A stretch of 64,000 bases of DNA, taken from positions 664,416-728,415 of the forward strand of contig JBBCGY010000001.1 of the NCBI GenBank assembly GCA_037200005.1. Reading direction: 5' to 3'. Both the position numbers and the translations under genes were made by a program. Positions 54,549 to 63,281 of this stretch are shown in pieces; the stretch's first letter is position 1, and each line of letters starts with the position of its first letter. This stretch comes from Alphaproteobacteria bacterium. GTDB lineage: Bacteria; Pseudomonadota; Alphaproteobacteria; UBA9219; RFNS01. The notes under the pieces were generated by a model. That model saw only the letters and a program-made list of their open reading frames with translations, made no database searches and was not told where the DNA came from.

Positions 54549-55589
54549 ATGATCATCCTCGGTATTGAAACCAGTTGCGACGAGACGGCGGTCGGCATCG
54601 TTTCCGAAGATCGCCGCATTCTGGCGAACAGGATCGCGAGCCAGGCGGCGACGCATCAGGCCTATGGCGGCGTGGTGCCGGAGATCGCGGCGCGGGCGCA
54701 TTTGCAGCATCTCGATCATGTCGTTCTCGGCGCGCTGGATGATGCCGGTCTCGGCTGGAGCGATATCGGCGGCATCGCCGCGACCTGCGGCCCCGGCCTG
54801 ATCGGCGGCGTGATGGTCGGCGCGATGTTCGGCAAGGCCGTCGCGGCGGCGCGCAAGCTCCCCTTCGCCGCCGTCAATCATCTCGAAGCGCATGCCTTGA
54901 CGGCCCGTCTGACCGACGATGTTCCATTCCCTTATGTGCTGCTGCTGGTGTCCGGCGGCCATTGCCAGTTGCTGCTGGTGCGCGGCGTGGGCGATTACCG
55001 GCTGCTCGGCGGCACGATCGACGACGCGGCGGGCGAGTGCTTCGACAAGGCGGCGAAACTGCTGGGCCTGCCTTATCCCGGCGGTCCGGCTATCGCGGCG
55101 CTGGCCGAGCAGGGCGATCCGCGCCGCTTTGCGCTGCCGCGGCCCTTGATGGATCAAGACAATTGCGATTTCTCCTTTTCCGGGCTGAAAACCGCCGTGC
55201 GGCGGCTGGTCGAACGCGAAGACAAGCCGGAGGGAACGAATTTTCGAGCCGACGTGGCCGCGAGCCTGCAGGAAACCATCGCGCATATCCTGGCCGGCAA
55301 GACCGCCCGCGCCCTTGCGCTCGCCGCGCATGAAAAGCCAACCACGCTGGTGGCGGCGGGCGGCGTCGCGGCGAACAAGGTTTTGCGCCTGGCGCTGGCG
55401 AAGACCGCCGCGCAATCTTCGCTGCCGCTTGTCGTGCCGCCGCCCGCGCTATGCACCGATAACGGCGTCATGATCGCCTGGACGGGTGTCGAGCGGTTGC
55501 GGCTCGGCCTGAGCGACGGTTTCGACGCCCCCGCCCGCCCGCGATGGCCGCTTGCCGAATTGGTGAAAGTTGCTAAGACTTCAGCATGA
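54549..55589 (+). CDS. tsaD: tRNA N6-adenosine threonylcarbamoyltransferase
   Basis: Transfers the threonylcarbamoyl group to A37 of ANN-reading tRNAs, with TsaB and TsaE. The 346 residues start M-I-I-L-G-I-E-T-S-C-D-E-T-A-V. They carry the metal-binding H-L-E-A-H near 110, V-S-G-G-H-C-Q near 134 and L-V-A-A-G-G-V-A-A-N-K near 270. ATG 54549 is chosen over an upstream TTG at 54543. The stop overlaps gpsA by 4 bases, a common neighbourhood in alphaproteobacteria. Confidence 0.97.
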   Translation: MIILGIETSCDETAVGIVSEDRRILANRIASQAATHQAYGGVVPEIAARAHLQHLDHVVLGALDDAGLGWSDIGGIAATCGPGLIGGVMVGAMFGKAVAAARKLPFAAVNHLEAHALTARLTDDVPFPYVLLLVSGGHCQLLLVRGVGDYRLLGGTIDDAAGECFDKAAKLLGLPYPGGPAIAALAEQGDPRRFALPRPLMDQDNCDFSFSGLKTAVRRLVEREDKPEGTNFRADVAASLQETIAHILAGKTARALALAAHEKPTTLVAAGGVAANKVLRLALAKTAAQSSLPLVVPPPALCTDNGVMIAWTGVERLRLGLSDGFDAPARPRWPLAELVKVAKTSA

Positions 55590-56587
55590 CTGAATCGTCC
55601 TACAATCATTTCGGTATCGTCGGCGGCGGCGCGTGGGGCGTGGCGCTCGGCATCGCGCTGTTGCGCGCCGGGCGGCACGTCACGCTGTGGGCGCGTTCGG
55701 AAGAAGTCGTGGCCGTCATCAACACGCGGCACGAAAATCCGGCCTATCTGCCGGGCATTCCGCTCGATCACGCGCTGTTCGCCACCACCGACCGCGCGGC
55801 GCTGCAGGAATGCGACGTTTTGCTGCTGACGCCTCCGGCGCAGCATCTGCGCGGCGTGACGGCGAGCCTTTTCCCGCGTCCGGAAACGCCGCTGATTATC
55901 GGCAGCAAGGGGATCGAGCAGGGCACCCTTATGCTGATGAGCGAGGTGGTCGCCGCCGTCCTGCCGCAGCACCCCATCGGCGTGCTGTCGGGGCCGACTT
56001 TCGCCGCCGAAGTGGCGCGGGGCTTGCCCGCCGCCGTGACGCTGGCGATGCGGGATCAGGATATCGGCAAGCAGTTGATTCAGGCGATGGGCAGCCGTTC
56101 ATTGAGGCCTTATCTTTCCGACGACATTGCCGGAACCCAGATCGGCGGCGCGGTCAAGAACGTCCTCGCCATCGCCTGCGGCATCGTCGAGGGCCGGGGT
56201 TTCGGCGACAATGCCCGCGCCGCCATCATGACCAGGGGATTGAGCGAGCTTACGCGCCTGGGCCGCGCCCTGGGCGGCAAGATGGAAACCTTCATGGGGC
56301 TGTCGGGGATGGGCGATCTGGTCCTGACCTGCGCCGGCGCGCAATCGCGCAACATGTCGCTCGGCTACGCGCTGGGGCAGGGGCGCGCGCTCGATGATAT
56401 TCTGGCCGAGCGCAGAAGCGTGGCCGAAGGCGTCTCCACCGCTTCCGCCGCCGTGGCGCGCGCGGCGGCTCACGGCGTCGAACTGCCGATTTGCGCGGCG
56501 GTCGACCGGATTCTCAATCAGGGCGCGGCGATCGAGGATGAAATCAGCGCTTTGCTCACGCGGCCTTTAAGGAATGAAGGCGCTTGA
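55586..56587 (+). CDS. gpsA: NAD(P)-dependent glycerol-3-phosphate dehydrogenase
   Basis: Reduces dihydroxyacetone phosphate to sn-glycerol 3-phosphate for phospholipid synthesis. The 333 residues have G-I-V-G-G-G-A-W-G-V-A-L near residue 9, R-H-E-N-P-A-Y-L-P-G near 50, G-S-K-G-I-E near 107, GPTFAAEVARGLPAA near 136 and the catalytic lysine in G-G-A-V-K-N-V-L-A-I-A near 188. It is coupled to tsaD upstream and lies 2 bases before the EVE-domain gene. Confidence 0.97.
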   Translation: MTESSYNHFGIVGGGAWGVALGIALLRAGRHVTLWARSEEVVAVINTRHENPAYLPGIPLDHALFATTDRAALQECDVLLLTPPAQHLRGVTASLFPRPETPLIIGSKGIEQGTLMLMSEVVAAVLPQHPIGVLSGPTFAAEVARGLPAAVTLAMRDQDIGKQLIQAMGSRSLRPYLSDDIAGTQIGGAVKNVLAIACGIVEGRGFGDNARAAIMTRGLSELTRLGRALGGKMETFMGLSGMGDLVLTCAGAQSRNMSLGYALGQGRALDDILAERRSVAEGVSTASAAVARAAAHGVELPICAAVDRILNQGAAIEDEISALLTRPLRNEGA

Positions 56588-56589
56588 AT

Positions 56590-57000
56590 ATGGCTTTCTG
56601 GCTGATGAAATCGGAGCCTTCCGCCTATTCCTGGCCGCAATTCGTCAAGGATAAGCGCACAGCCTGGAGCGGCGTGCGCAACCATCAGGCGGCGAATAAT
56701 CTTCGCGCCATGAAAGCCGGAGACCAGGCTTTATTCTACCATTCCAACGAGGGCGTGGAGATCGTCGGGCTGATGCGGATCGTCAAGACCGCTTATCCGG
56801 ATCCATCTGACGCAAGCGGCAAATTCGTCATGGTGGATGTCGCGCCGGTGCGGGCGCTTAAAAAGCCCGTCACGCTCGTGGCGATCAAGGCTGATCCCAT
56901 CCTCAAATCCATGGCGATGGTGAAGCAATCGCGCCTTTCGGTTTCTCCGGTTACGGAGAAAGAATGGCGGAGAGTGCAGGAACTGGCCGGGGCGGATTAG
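56590..57000 (+). CDS. EVE-domain protein
   Basis: A 136-residue PUA-like fold. M-A-F-W-L-M-K-S-E-P near the start, W-S-G-V-R-N-H-Q-A-A-N-N-L near 30, G-D-Q-A-L-F-Y-H-S-N near 47 and G-L-M-R-I-V near 62 are the family's conserved blocks, which line the pocket that binds modified bases in related EVE domains. Role in bacteria is uncertain, with modified DNA or RNA binding proposed. It follows gpsA directly and overlaps the IcmG-like gene on the other strand by 4 bases. Confidence 0.93.
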   Translation: MAFWLMKSEPSAYSWPQFVKDKRTAWSGVRNHQAANNLRAMKAGDQALFYHSNEGVEIVGLMRIVKTAYPDPSDASGKFVMVDVAPVRALKKPVTLVAIKADPILKSMAMVKQSRLSVSPVTEKEWRRVQELAGAD

Positions 57001-58346
57001 CGCACCTGCGCCTTGCTTCCCTCGACCACCCAGGCGCCATCGACATTGGTGATGGATTTGATCTTGCCAAGGCCGGGCACGGTCTCGCCGACTTGAACCT
57101 GCCTGAATTCGGCGCTGGTATCGGAGCTGGCAAGCCATGCGCTGTCAGGCGTCGCGGCGCGCAATACCCAGCCTGAAGCCACGAGCTTCTTGGTGGCGGG
57201 CTTGGCAATCGGGCTGGCCTGGACAACCTTCTTTTCCGCGCTGGCGGGTTCTTTATGCGCCGTCTTTTTTGTCACATGCATTTTTTCCGGTTTTGCAGCG
57301 GTGGCATGTTTTTTGGCAACGGGTTTGACGGCCGGTTTGGCGGCTACGGCGGCGTCCGGATTAAGCACGAGCCCGGCCACGACGCTCTCTTCCTTAGGAA
57401 CGACGGCAGCCGGCACGACGGCGGATTTTTTCTTCAGTGTCGCAATTTTTTCGTTGAGCGACGCGACTTCCTGCTTCAGTCCGGCAACCTGTTTTTCAAG
57501 CGCTTGCTTTTCCAGGGCCGCCTCGGCCAGCGCCGGATCGGGCTTGTGAGACGTCGGAACGGGCGCGGCCAGCGCCATGGCCTCGACTTCGGGGCGGGGC
57601 GCGGCGACCGGCACGGAAGGCGCGGTATCCGGGGCTATTGGCGCCGGCATGGCGACAATCGGTGCGGGGGGAACCGCGGACGGCAATTGAACGTCCTCGA
57701 TCACCGGAGCAACATGCGCGGGCGCTGCGGGAGGGATGTGCCCAAGGTCGGCAATCGCTACGGGAACCGGAGCGGGTACCGTCGCCGCAGGCGGCTCGGG
57801 TATGACTGCCGGAGCCGAGGGTAAAGCTTCTTGAGCTTGCTGCGAAGCCGCGCCGATCGGCGGTACGGCGGCAGATGCCGTAACGTCAGGCATGGGAGCT
57901 TCGGGAATTGCAGGTTTAACCGGCAATTGATCGATTGGCGCAGGCGCTGCGGGAGGAATTGCCGGTATGGCGGCGGCCGTTGTCACCGCTTCCTCACTCG
58001 CCGCGGCAGTTTCGGAGGTTTGTTGCGGTTCTGTCTGGGGCGCCGTCAACGACATGCCGTTCATGCCGAATTGCCAATAGGCGAAGCCGCCGCCGCCCGC
58101 CAGCACGAAGAGAAGCAAGACCGGAAGAATCCAGCCGCCGCGGCTTTTTTTCGCCGCCGGCTGATCTTCCTCTTCCGCCTCTGCTGCCGTCTCTACCGGC
58201 GGGTCTTCAAAATCGTCGGTCGGCGCGGCCTGGTCTTCCCAGTTTTGACCGCCCGCCTCGCCATAAGAAGCGCCGCCGTGTTCGCCCTGAGGCGCATAAT
58301 CGGCTTCGTGCGTTTCATAGTCGCGCTGATCATTCATCTCAGTCAA
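56997..58346 (-). CDS. icmG: type IVB secretion protein IcmG/DotF-like
   Basis: A 449-residue protein with an acidic cytoplasmic N-terminus (1-65), one membrane segment (71-92), a very long Pro/Ala-rich periplasmic linker (about 100-270) and a short coiled coil (273-306). A C-terminal domain of 60 residues (390-449) begins G-W-V-L-R-A-A-T-P-D-S-A-W and includes VQVGETVPGLGKIKSI. That domain and the topology match DotF/IcmG, an inner-membrane part of the Dot/Icm core complex. Legionella DotF is near 270 residues, so the linker is expanded. Third in the order icmK-icmE-icmG, 33 bases after icmE. Confidence 0.75.
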   Translation of the reverse strand: MTEMNDQRDYETHEADYAPQGEHGGASYGEAGGQNWEDQAAPTDDFEDPPVETAAEAEEEDQPAAKKSRGGWILPVLLLFVLAGGGGFAYWQFGMNGMSLTAPQTEPQQTSETAAASEEAVTTAAAIPAIPPAAPAPIDQLPVKPAIPEAPMPDVTASAAVPPIGAASQQAQEALPSAPAVIPEPPAATVPAPVPVAIADLGHIPPAAPAHVAPVIEDVQLPSAVPPAPIVAMPAPIAPDTAPSVPVAAPRPEVEAMALAAPVPTSHKPDPALAEAALEKQALEKQVAGLKQEVASLNEKIATLKKKSAVVPAAVVPKEESVVAGLVLNPDAAVAAKPAVKPVAKKHATAAKPEKMHVTKKTAHKEPASAEKKVVQASPIAKPATKKLVASGWVLRAATPDSAWLASSDTSAEFRQVQVGETVPGLGKIKSITNVDGAWVVEGSKAQVR

Positions 58347-58379
58347 ACTCCATTATTGATGGCCGGAAAAGACTCTACG

Positions 58380-59858
58380 CTACCGGTATCCATAACCAGG
58401 CGTAGTCGGTCGACCGGTGGGGGCATAAGACGCCGGAGGAATAAAACCTGCGCCGACTGTTCCCTGGCTGCCGCCGGTTTGGGCCGTGACAGGGTATAAG
58501 GGCGCCTGGGACCTTGTATCCGCCGATTCCGGCATGCCCCCGCCCGGCCTCGGCGCGTTCCCGCCGGCAAAGGTAGGGCGGCCGCCGTCTTCCTTGACCG
58601 AAGTCGTGAAGAATAATCCCATGGGCGTGCCTACTTCGACGCGCACGAGAACCTTGGTGGCATTGGCTTCGCTCTTTAAGAAACTGGCGACGCTTTCTCC
58701 TGCCGCTCCCATGCCGGCATAAAGGCCGTCTTTAATGCCGGTCCTGGCCTGATCGACGACAATGCCGTTCTGGGTGACGGTCGTCGAGGTCGGCTTCTGG
58801 CCAAGCGATTGGCCGAGTTCGGCAATGAAAGCGCCTGCCGCCGGCAAGGCGACGCGCGCGATATAGCGATGATCGACTTCGGTCGCGAGGGCCCCGAGAG
58901 TCGTGTCGGGATCAAGCGCGAGCGTGCTGATCGAATAATCCTTACCCTTCAGCGTAGCCAGATTAAAGGTCAGCACCAGATAATCATCCACCACTTTGAA
59001 GCTGCCGATCGCCCGCGCTCCTGATAGCGGTCCCGACAATATTTGAGCCAAAATGGGCCCCGGAACGTCGGAATTGGCTTCGGTGAGAAGCTGGGCGTAA
59101 GCAACTGCCCCCGCCGAGATGAACGCCTTGGGCGTTACGGTAGCGGTCATAGCTGGAGAAGCCTGGGATGCAGAGCCCGCTGGGGCATAAAAATTACCGC
59201 CGCCGCCGTCACCACCTGCCGCGCCTCCGGGGCCGGTCTTCTTGTCTTTATCTTCTTTTCCGGAGATCGTGGACATGCCCTTGGGTTTCCACAGTTCGAT
59301 CATCTGGCCCATCTGCGCCGACATGGCCGTGCTGATTCTTTCCAGGCGCTGCTGATCTTGTTGCACGCTGACCTGCTGGTTTTGCGTCTGCTGCTGCTGC
59401 AAGACCTGGATTTGCCTGCGTTGCTCCTCTTTCTGCTTTTCAAGTTCGGCGCGGAACTGGATAAGCGGATCGTTCTCCTTATGGCTCTCAACCGTAATGC
59501 CGCTGGGCAGAGGGGTCGGAATAGCGCTGCCGCCGATCTGTGCCTGTTCCTTGATGCGCTGTTGGTTGGCCTGGGCTTGGGCTTCGATGAAAGCCGGCGA
59601 AGCCTTGCCGCCGGGAGCTTCTTTAAGCTCCGGCACCGCGGCAACTCTGGAAGCGCCGATTTCGGGGGTGGGGGTAAAAAAGCCTATTAATCCGGCAACG
59701 ATAGCGCCTACGCCGATCATCAGCACCAGAAGCTTGAACAACGGCTTCGTGCGCCACGCTTCGGCGATATTGGAGGCGAACTGTCCGCGTTTCTGATCCG
59801 GCTCGCCTAAATCTTCGAATTCGGGCGGCTGGTCGAAATGGTCGTTGTCATCAATCAT
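58380..59858 (-). CDS. icmE: type IVB secretion protein IcmE/DotG-like (VirB10 homologue)
   Basis: A 492-residue protein from ATG 59858: cytoplasmic N-terminus, membrane segment at about 41-61, and a Gln-rich coiled-coil region (about 130-190). Its C-terminal VirB10-like domain (about 245-440) contains GAVAYAQLLTEANSDVPGPI, then G-A-R-A-I-G-S-F, and STLALDPDTTLGALATEVDH, the key blocks of DotG. It forms the channel spanning the envelope of the Dot/Icm machine. Unlike Legionella DotG it lacks the long pentapeptide repeats, as in IncI plasmid TraO-type versions. Overlaps icmK by 8 bases. Confidence 0.85.
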   Translation of the reverse strand: MIDDNDHFDQPPEFEDLGEPDQKRGQFASNIAEAWRTKPLFKLLVLMIGVGAIVAGLIGFFTPTPEIGASRVAAVPELKEAPGGKASPAFIEAQAQANQQRIKEQAQIGGSAIPTPLPSGITVESHKENDPLIQFRAELEKQKEEQRRQIQVLQQQQTQNQQVSVQQDQQRLERISTAMSAQMGQMIELWKPKGMSTISGKEDKDKKTGPGGAAGGDGGGGNFYAPAGSASQASPAMTATVTPKAFISAGAVAYAQLLTEANSDVPGPILAQILSGPLSGARAIGSFKVVDDYLVLTFNLATLKGKDYSISTLALDPDTTLGALATEVDHRYIARVALPAAGAFIAELGQSLGQKPTSTTVTQNGIVVDQARTGIKDGLYAGMGAAGESVASFLKSEANATKVLVRVEVGTPMGLFFTTSVKEDGGRPTFAGGNAPRPGGGMPESADTRSQAPLYPVTAQTGGSQGTVGAGFIPPASYAPTGRPTTPGYGYR

Positions 59859-60846
59859 TGTCTTCTTCCTTGGCAAGCCGCGCCCGCACCATAACCCCGG
59901 CATCCGACATCAGCAGCACGGGCGCGCTGCCGACTTGATAAACCGTCATCCCGTCAGACGAAGACACGCTCGCATCCCAAGCTGGCGAAAGCAGGCTCAG
60001 AGGGGTGCGGACGTAAACTTTATTATCATACTGCCAAGCCGTCGTGCGGCGATCGACGCCGACGACATGCATTTTTTTCGCGCCCGGCGGCGGTGAATTG
60101 TCCAGGAACATCATGCTTCTTTCATCGCCCGCCGATAGAACCGCGGTTTGGTTGATGATAGGCATTTTTGCGTTAGGGCCATATTTCGGCACCCGGGCGT
60201 CATAGCGCCAATGCAAGCTTGCGGTGCCGCTGGACAAGCGGAAAATGATCGGTGTCGACAGGCCGACGAGCACGACCGACAGATTGCCGTAGCCATAACG
60301 CGTCATGGGGACAATGCGCGCTATATGAGACCCTTTGTCGGTCGTCTGTATTTCGTAGCTGCCGGCAATGCCCATGTCGGCGATGGGCCAGGGCATTCCC
60401 GTGGAATCCACGAAAGTGAGGGTCGAGACATAGCCGACGGCAAGGTCGATTTGCGGAGGCTCTATCCCGGGGTCGAGCGACAATGTATAGGTCTTGATCT
60501 CGCCCTTGGGCAGCCCCGCCGCCGGCGGCAACGATGCCTCCTGGATGACTTCCAGGCGACGCATGAACTCCCTGATCTGATCGGGGGTCAGCGGCATCAT
60601 GCCGGCCATGATATTCTCGAATATCTGTTGTTTCATTTGCGCGGCTTCCGCAGCCTTGGCTTCATCGGCCTGGGCTTGCGCTGACGCCCGCACGGCGGCT
60701 TCGTTCGCGGCATTCATAAGCTCGGACGGATCTTCAAGCGCCGCAGGCGACGGCGGCGGCGGCACGTTGCTCGCGGGACCAGCTGCCCAGACGGGCGCTC
60801 CCATAAGCAAGGTCAGGCCGACCGACAGGAATAATCGCATGAACAT
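59851..60846 (-). CDS. icmK: type IVB secretion outer-membrane core protein IcmK/DotH-like
   Basis: A 331-residue exported protein with a signal peptide ending near VWA. A helical region follows, with M-M-P-L-T-P-D-Q-I-R-E-F near residue 80. The DotH core then has YTLSLDPGIEPPQIDLAVG near 118, S-T-L-T-F-V-D-S-T-G-M-P-W-P-I near 142 and YGYGNLSVVLVGLSTPI near 185. DotH joins DotC and DotD in the outer-membrane ring. No lipoprotein partners lie in the window. First gene of the three; the 96 bases upstream show no clear promoter. Confidence 0.86.
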   Translation of the reverse strand: MFMRLFLSVGLTLLMGAPVWAAGPASNVPPPPSPAALEDPSELMNAANEAAVRASAQAQADEAKAAEAAQMKQQIFENIMAGMMPLTPDQIREFMRRLEVIQEASLPPAAGLPKGEIKTYTLSLDPGIEPPQIDLAVGYVSTLTFVDSTGMPWPIADMGIAGSYEIQTTDKGSHIARIVPMTRYGYGNLSVVLVGLSTPIIFRLSSGTASLHWRYDARVPKYGPNAKMPIINQTAVLSAGDERSMMFLDNSPPPGAKKMHVVGVDRRTTAWQYDNKVYVRTPLSLLSPAWDASVSSSDGMTVYQVGSAPVLLMSDAGVMVRARLAKEEDND

Positions 60847-60942
60847 GTTGACTCCGTGACCCGGACCATAACCAGCTTACTTTATTGATCGAGCGAATTT
60901 ACGGTCACCGATAGCATCATGAGGGGATGCTATTTGATCGCG

Positions 60943-61989
60943 CTATGCTCTAAAGGCACCATAAACGGAATATGTAAAGTCTTTCCGAATCGCCCTCATT
61001 ACACTTTTATAGTCGTCGCCTTTAAAGGAGTTAAGCTTTTTACGCCGTCTTCGGCAATAAAAAACTGTGGGTGATGCAAGCAAACTCATATAGCGCGGCC
61101 AAAGGTTAAGAGTTGTAAACCTTATTGATGCCTTGCGGACGGTTTTTTCGGGCAGCGCCGCCGCCAATTCCAGGAATTTGGCGACCGGCACCATTTCCGC
61201 GCGCACGGTAGGGTCGATGCCGGTTTTAGCGAGTGCAGCCACGCCAGTCTCGCCGAGGGCGCTTTTCAGCATTTTGCGGCGCTGGCCGAAAGCGAGCGCG
61301 GTGACGCGCTCAAGAGATTCCAGAAGTCCGTCATCGGGAGCGTCCGGCCTCGGCTGGAAATGCAGCACCGACGAAGCGACCTTGGGAGGGGGTGTAAAGG
61401 CTCGCGGGGGCAAATCCATAAGTTTCTGCACTTTGCAGCACGCTTGCGCGATGACCGACAGGCGTCCGTAGGTTTTGCCGCCCGGCGCGGCGGTAATGCG
61501 ATCCGCGACCTCGCGCTGGAACATAAGCGTCATATGCTCATAGGCGCGATGGTTGCGCAGCCAGCCGATCAATAATTCGGTTCCGATGTTATAGGGCAGA
61601 TTGGCGATGATGGCGCGCGGCGCGGGAGCAAGCGCGGCAGTGTCGGTTTTCAGGGCGTCGCCCTCGATTATGCGCAATCTTCCGGCCGAAGCCGCCGCCA
61701 GCTCTTCAAGCGCCGCTATGCAGCGCCGGTCGCGCTCGATCGCCGTGACGCTCGCGGCCTCGCTTTCCAGAATGGCGCGGGTCAGGCCGCCCGGCCCCGG
61801 CCCGATTTCCACGACATGAACGCCGTCGAGATTGCCCGCCAGCCGCACGATTTTCCGGGTGATATTGAGGTCGAGCAGGAAATGCTGCCCCAGCCCTTTT
61901 TTAGCCGCCAGCCCATGCCGCGCGATGATTTCTCGAAGCGGAGGAAGGGGTTGCGGCTGGTTTTTAGATTCGGATGTCAATATAGGCAT
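60943..61989 (-). CDS. rsmA: 16S rRNA dimethyladenosine transferase (with an anomalous C-terminal tail)
   Basis: Dimethylates A1518 and A1519 near the 3' end of 16S rRNA. Key blocks are G-Q-H-F-L-L-D near residue 36, V-V-E-I-G-P-G-P-G-G-L-T near 59 (SAM site), I-I-A-N-L-P-Y-N-I-G near 127 (catalytic N-L-P-Y) and P-R-A-F-T-P-P-P-K-V near 196. The encoded length, 348, is about 60 more than usual. Taking one base from the six-T run at 61143-61148 would end the protein at 61122 after L-P-E-K-P-S-A-R-H-Q, a normal length. The tail is therefore probably an artefact or a mutation. It overlaps surA by 26 bases. Confidence 0.92.
   Translation of the reverse strand: MPILTSESKNQPQPLPPLREIIARHGLAAKKGLGQHFLLDLNITRKIVRLAGNLDGVHVVEIGPGPGGLTRAILESEAASVTAIERDRRCIAALEELAAASAGRLRIIEGDALKTDTAALAPAPRAIIANLPYNIGTELLIGWLRNHRAYEHMTLMFQREVADRITAAPGGKTYGRLSVIAQACCKVQKLMDLPPRAFTPPPKVASSVLHFQPRPDAPDDGLLESLERVTALAFGQRRKMLKSALGETGVAALAKTGIDPTVRAEMVPVAKFLELAAALPEKTVRKASIRFTTLNLWPRYMSLLASPTVFYCRRRRKKLNSFKGDDYKSVMRAIRKDFTYSVYGAFRA
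61037..61063. repeat. inverted repeat within the anomalous rsmA tail
   Basis: TTTTTA-C-GCCG, a 4-base loop (TCTT), CGGC-AA-TAAAAA. If rsmA really ends at 61122, this lies in the intergenic stretch between rsmA and icmK (60847-61121) and could be the rsmA transcription end. That stretch is AT-richer than the genes on either side. Confidence 0.45.
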
Positions 61990-63229
61990 TCCGCTTCAAA
62001 TCGCGGAGCAAACGGCGGGCGAGATTTTCCAGACGTTCGGTGCCGATGCTGTTGACGATGGTCGAGCGCCCGGTGTCGCCCTGTTCGGTGCGTTCGCATA
62101 CGACGAACAAGCCCGCCGCCGTGCCGGTGGGGACGGGCTGTCCGGCCTCGCCCACTTTCTGGGTTCTGGCGATTTCGGCCAGCCAGGGCGGCATGTCGGC
62201 GACCGGCTTATCCTCCAGTTCCTGGTAGCGCCAGCCGTTCGAGCCGTCGAAACGCTTCGCCAGCTCGCCGCAGCCGTGAATCGTATCGCGCATTTTTTCC
62301 GCTTCGGCCAAGGCGGCGGCGCGATCCCGCGTCGCCGTGACCGGCAGCGTGAGTTGCGCGATCTTGACCTTGGCGGCGGGATCGCCGCCGCCCTCGATCC
62401 GCCGCTCGTCGCGGACGGCGATGATATGGTAGCCTTTCGCGCTTTTAATCGGCCCCAGGAGATCGCCTTTCTTGCCTTCGCCGAGCGCGCGATCGATTTC
62501 GGGCGCCAGCATGCCTTGCCTTACCCAGCCGATTTCGCCGCCCTGCATCGCTCCCGGGCCTTGCGAAAACTGCCGCGCGATGGCGCCGAAAGCGCCGCTC
62601 TGCCTGATTTGCGCGAAAAGCTTGTCCGCGAAATCGCGCACCGCGCTCTCCTGCTCCGGATCGTCGACGGGGAGAAAAATCTCGTTGACGAAATATTCCT
62701 GCTTTCCGGCGTTGGCGCGGATGCGCCCCAGCGCTTCCTCGACCTCGTCGTCGCCGACCTCGACGCGCGGACGCAGCTGCCGCTGCACCAACTTGATCCA
62801 GCCGATATTGGCGCGCGCCTGATTTTCTATCGTCTCGGGCGGCACACCCCGCGCGGCGAGGAATGCCCGCATGTCGCCGCCGGGGACGTTGTTGCTCGCG
62901 GCGATATTGCTGAGCGCCTGATCGATATCCTGCTGGCTGACGGAAATCTGCTGCCGCCGCGTTTCCTGGAGCTGAATTTGCTCGTCGATCAGGTTGCGCA
63001 TGACCTGAGGCATGATGCGATTGCGGTTTTCCGGACTATCGGCCATGCCTGAAGATATAAGCGCCAGCAGATAACGCGCGCGGATGTCGCTGGTCGTGAT
63101 GGCGGAGTCATTGACGACGACGGCGATTTTTTCTTCATCGGCGGCGGCGGCCGCGGCAGGCGCCGCCGGTTCCGCGGCAAGCGCGGGAAAAGCGAGCAGA
63201 AGAAGAAGCGCAGGCAGGGCAAATTTCAT
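61964..63229 (-). CDS. surA: periplasmic chaperone/peptidyl-prolyl isomerase SurA
   Basis: Escorts outer-membrane proteins through the periplasm. From ATG 63229 it has 421 residues: signal peptide (MKFALPALLLLLAFPALAAE), SurA N-domain (V-V-N-D-S-A-I-T-T-S-D-I-R-A-R near 37), then two parvulin-type units. The first is clear: EYFVNEIFLPVDDPEQE near 175 and G-A-M-Q-G-G-E-I-G-W-V near 225, then L-L-G-P-I-K-S-A-K-G-Y-H-I near 258. The second is degenerate. It begins 52 bases after lptG ends. Confidence 0.93.
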   Translation of the reverse strand: MKFALPALLLLLAFPALAAEPAAPAAAAAADEEKIAVVVNDSAITTSDIRARYLLALISSGMADSPENRNRIMPQVMRNLIDEQIQLQETRRQQISVSQQDIDQALSNIAASNNVPGGDMRAFLAARGVPPETIENQARANIGWIKLVQRQLRPRVEVGDDEVEEALGRIRANAGKQEYFVNEIFLPVDDPEQESAVRDFADKLFAQIRQSGAFGAIARQFSQGPGAMQGGEIGWVRQGMLAPEIDRALGEGKKGDLLGPIKSAKGYHIIAVRDERRIEGGGDPAAKVKIAQLTLPVTATRDRAAALAEAEKMRDTIHGCGELAKRFDGSNGWRYQELEDKPVADMPPWLAEIARTQKVGEAGQPVPTGTAAGLFVVCERTEQGDTGRSTIVNSIGTERLENLARRLLRDLKRNAYIDIRI

Positions 63230-63281
63230 GGCAATTCCAGGTCGCGGGTTGGCGGCATGATAAGCGGCGGCTGCGCCGGTA

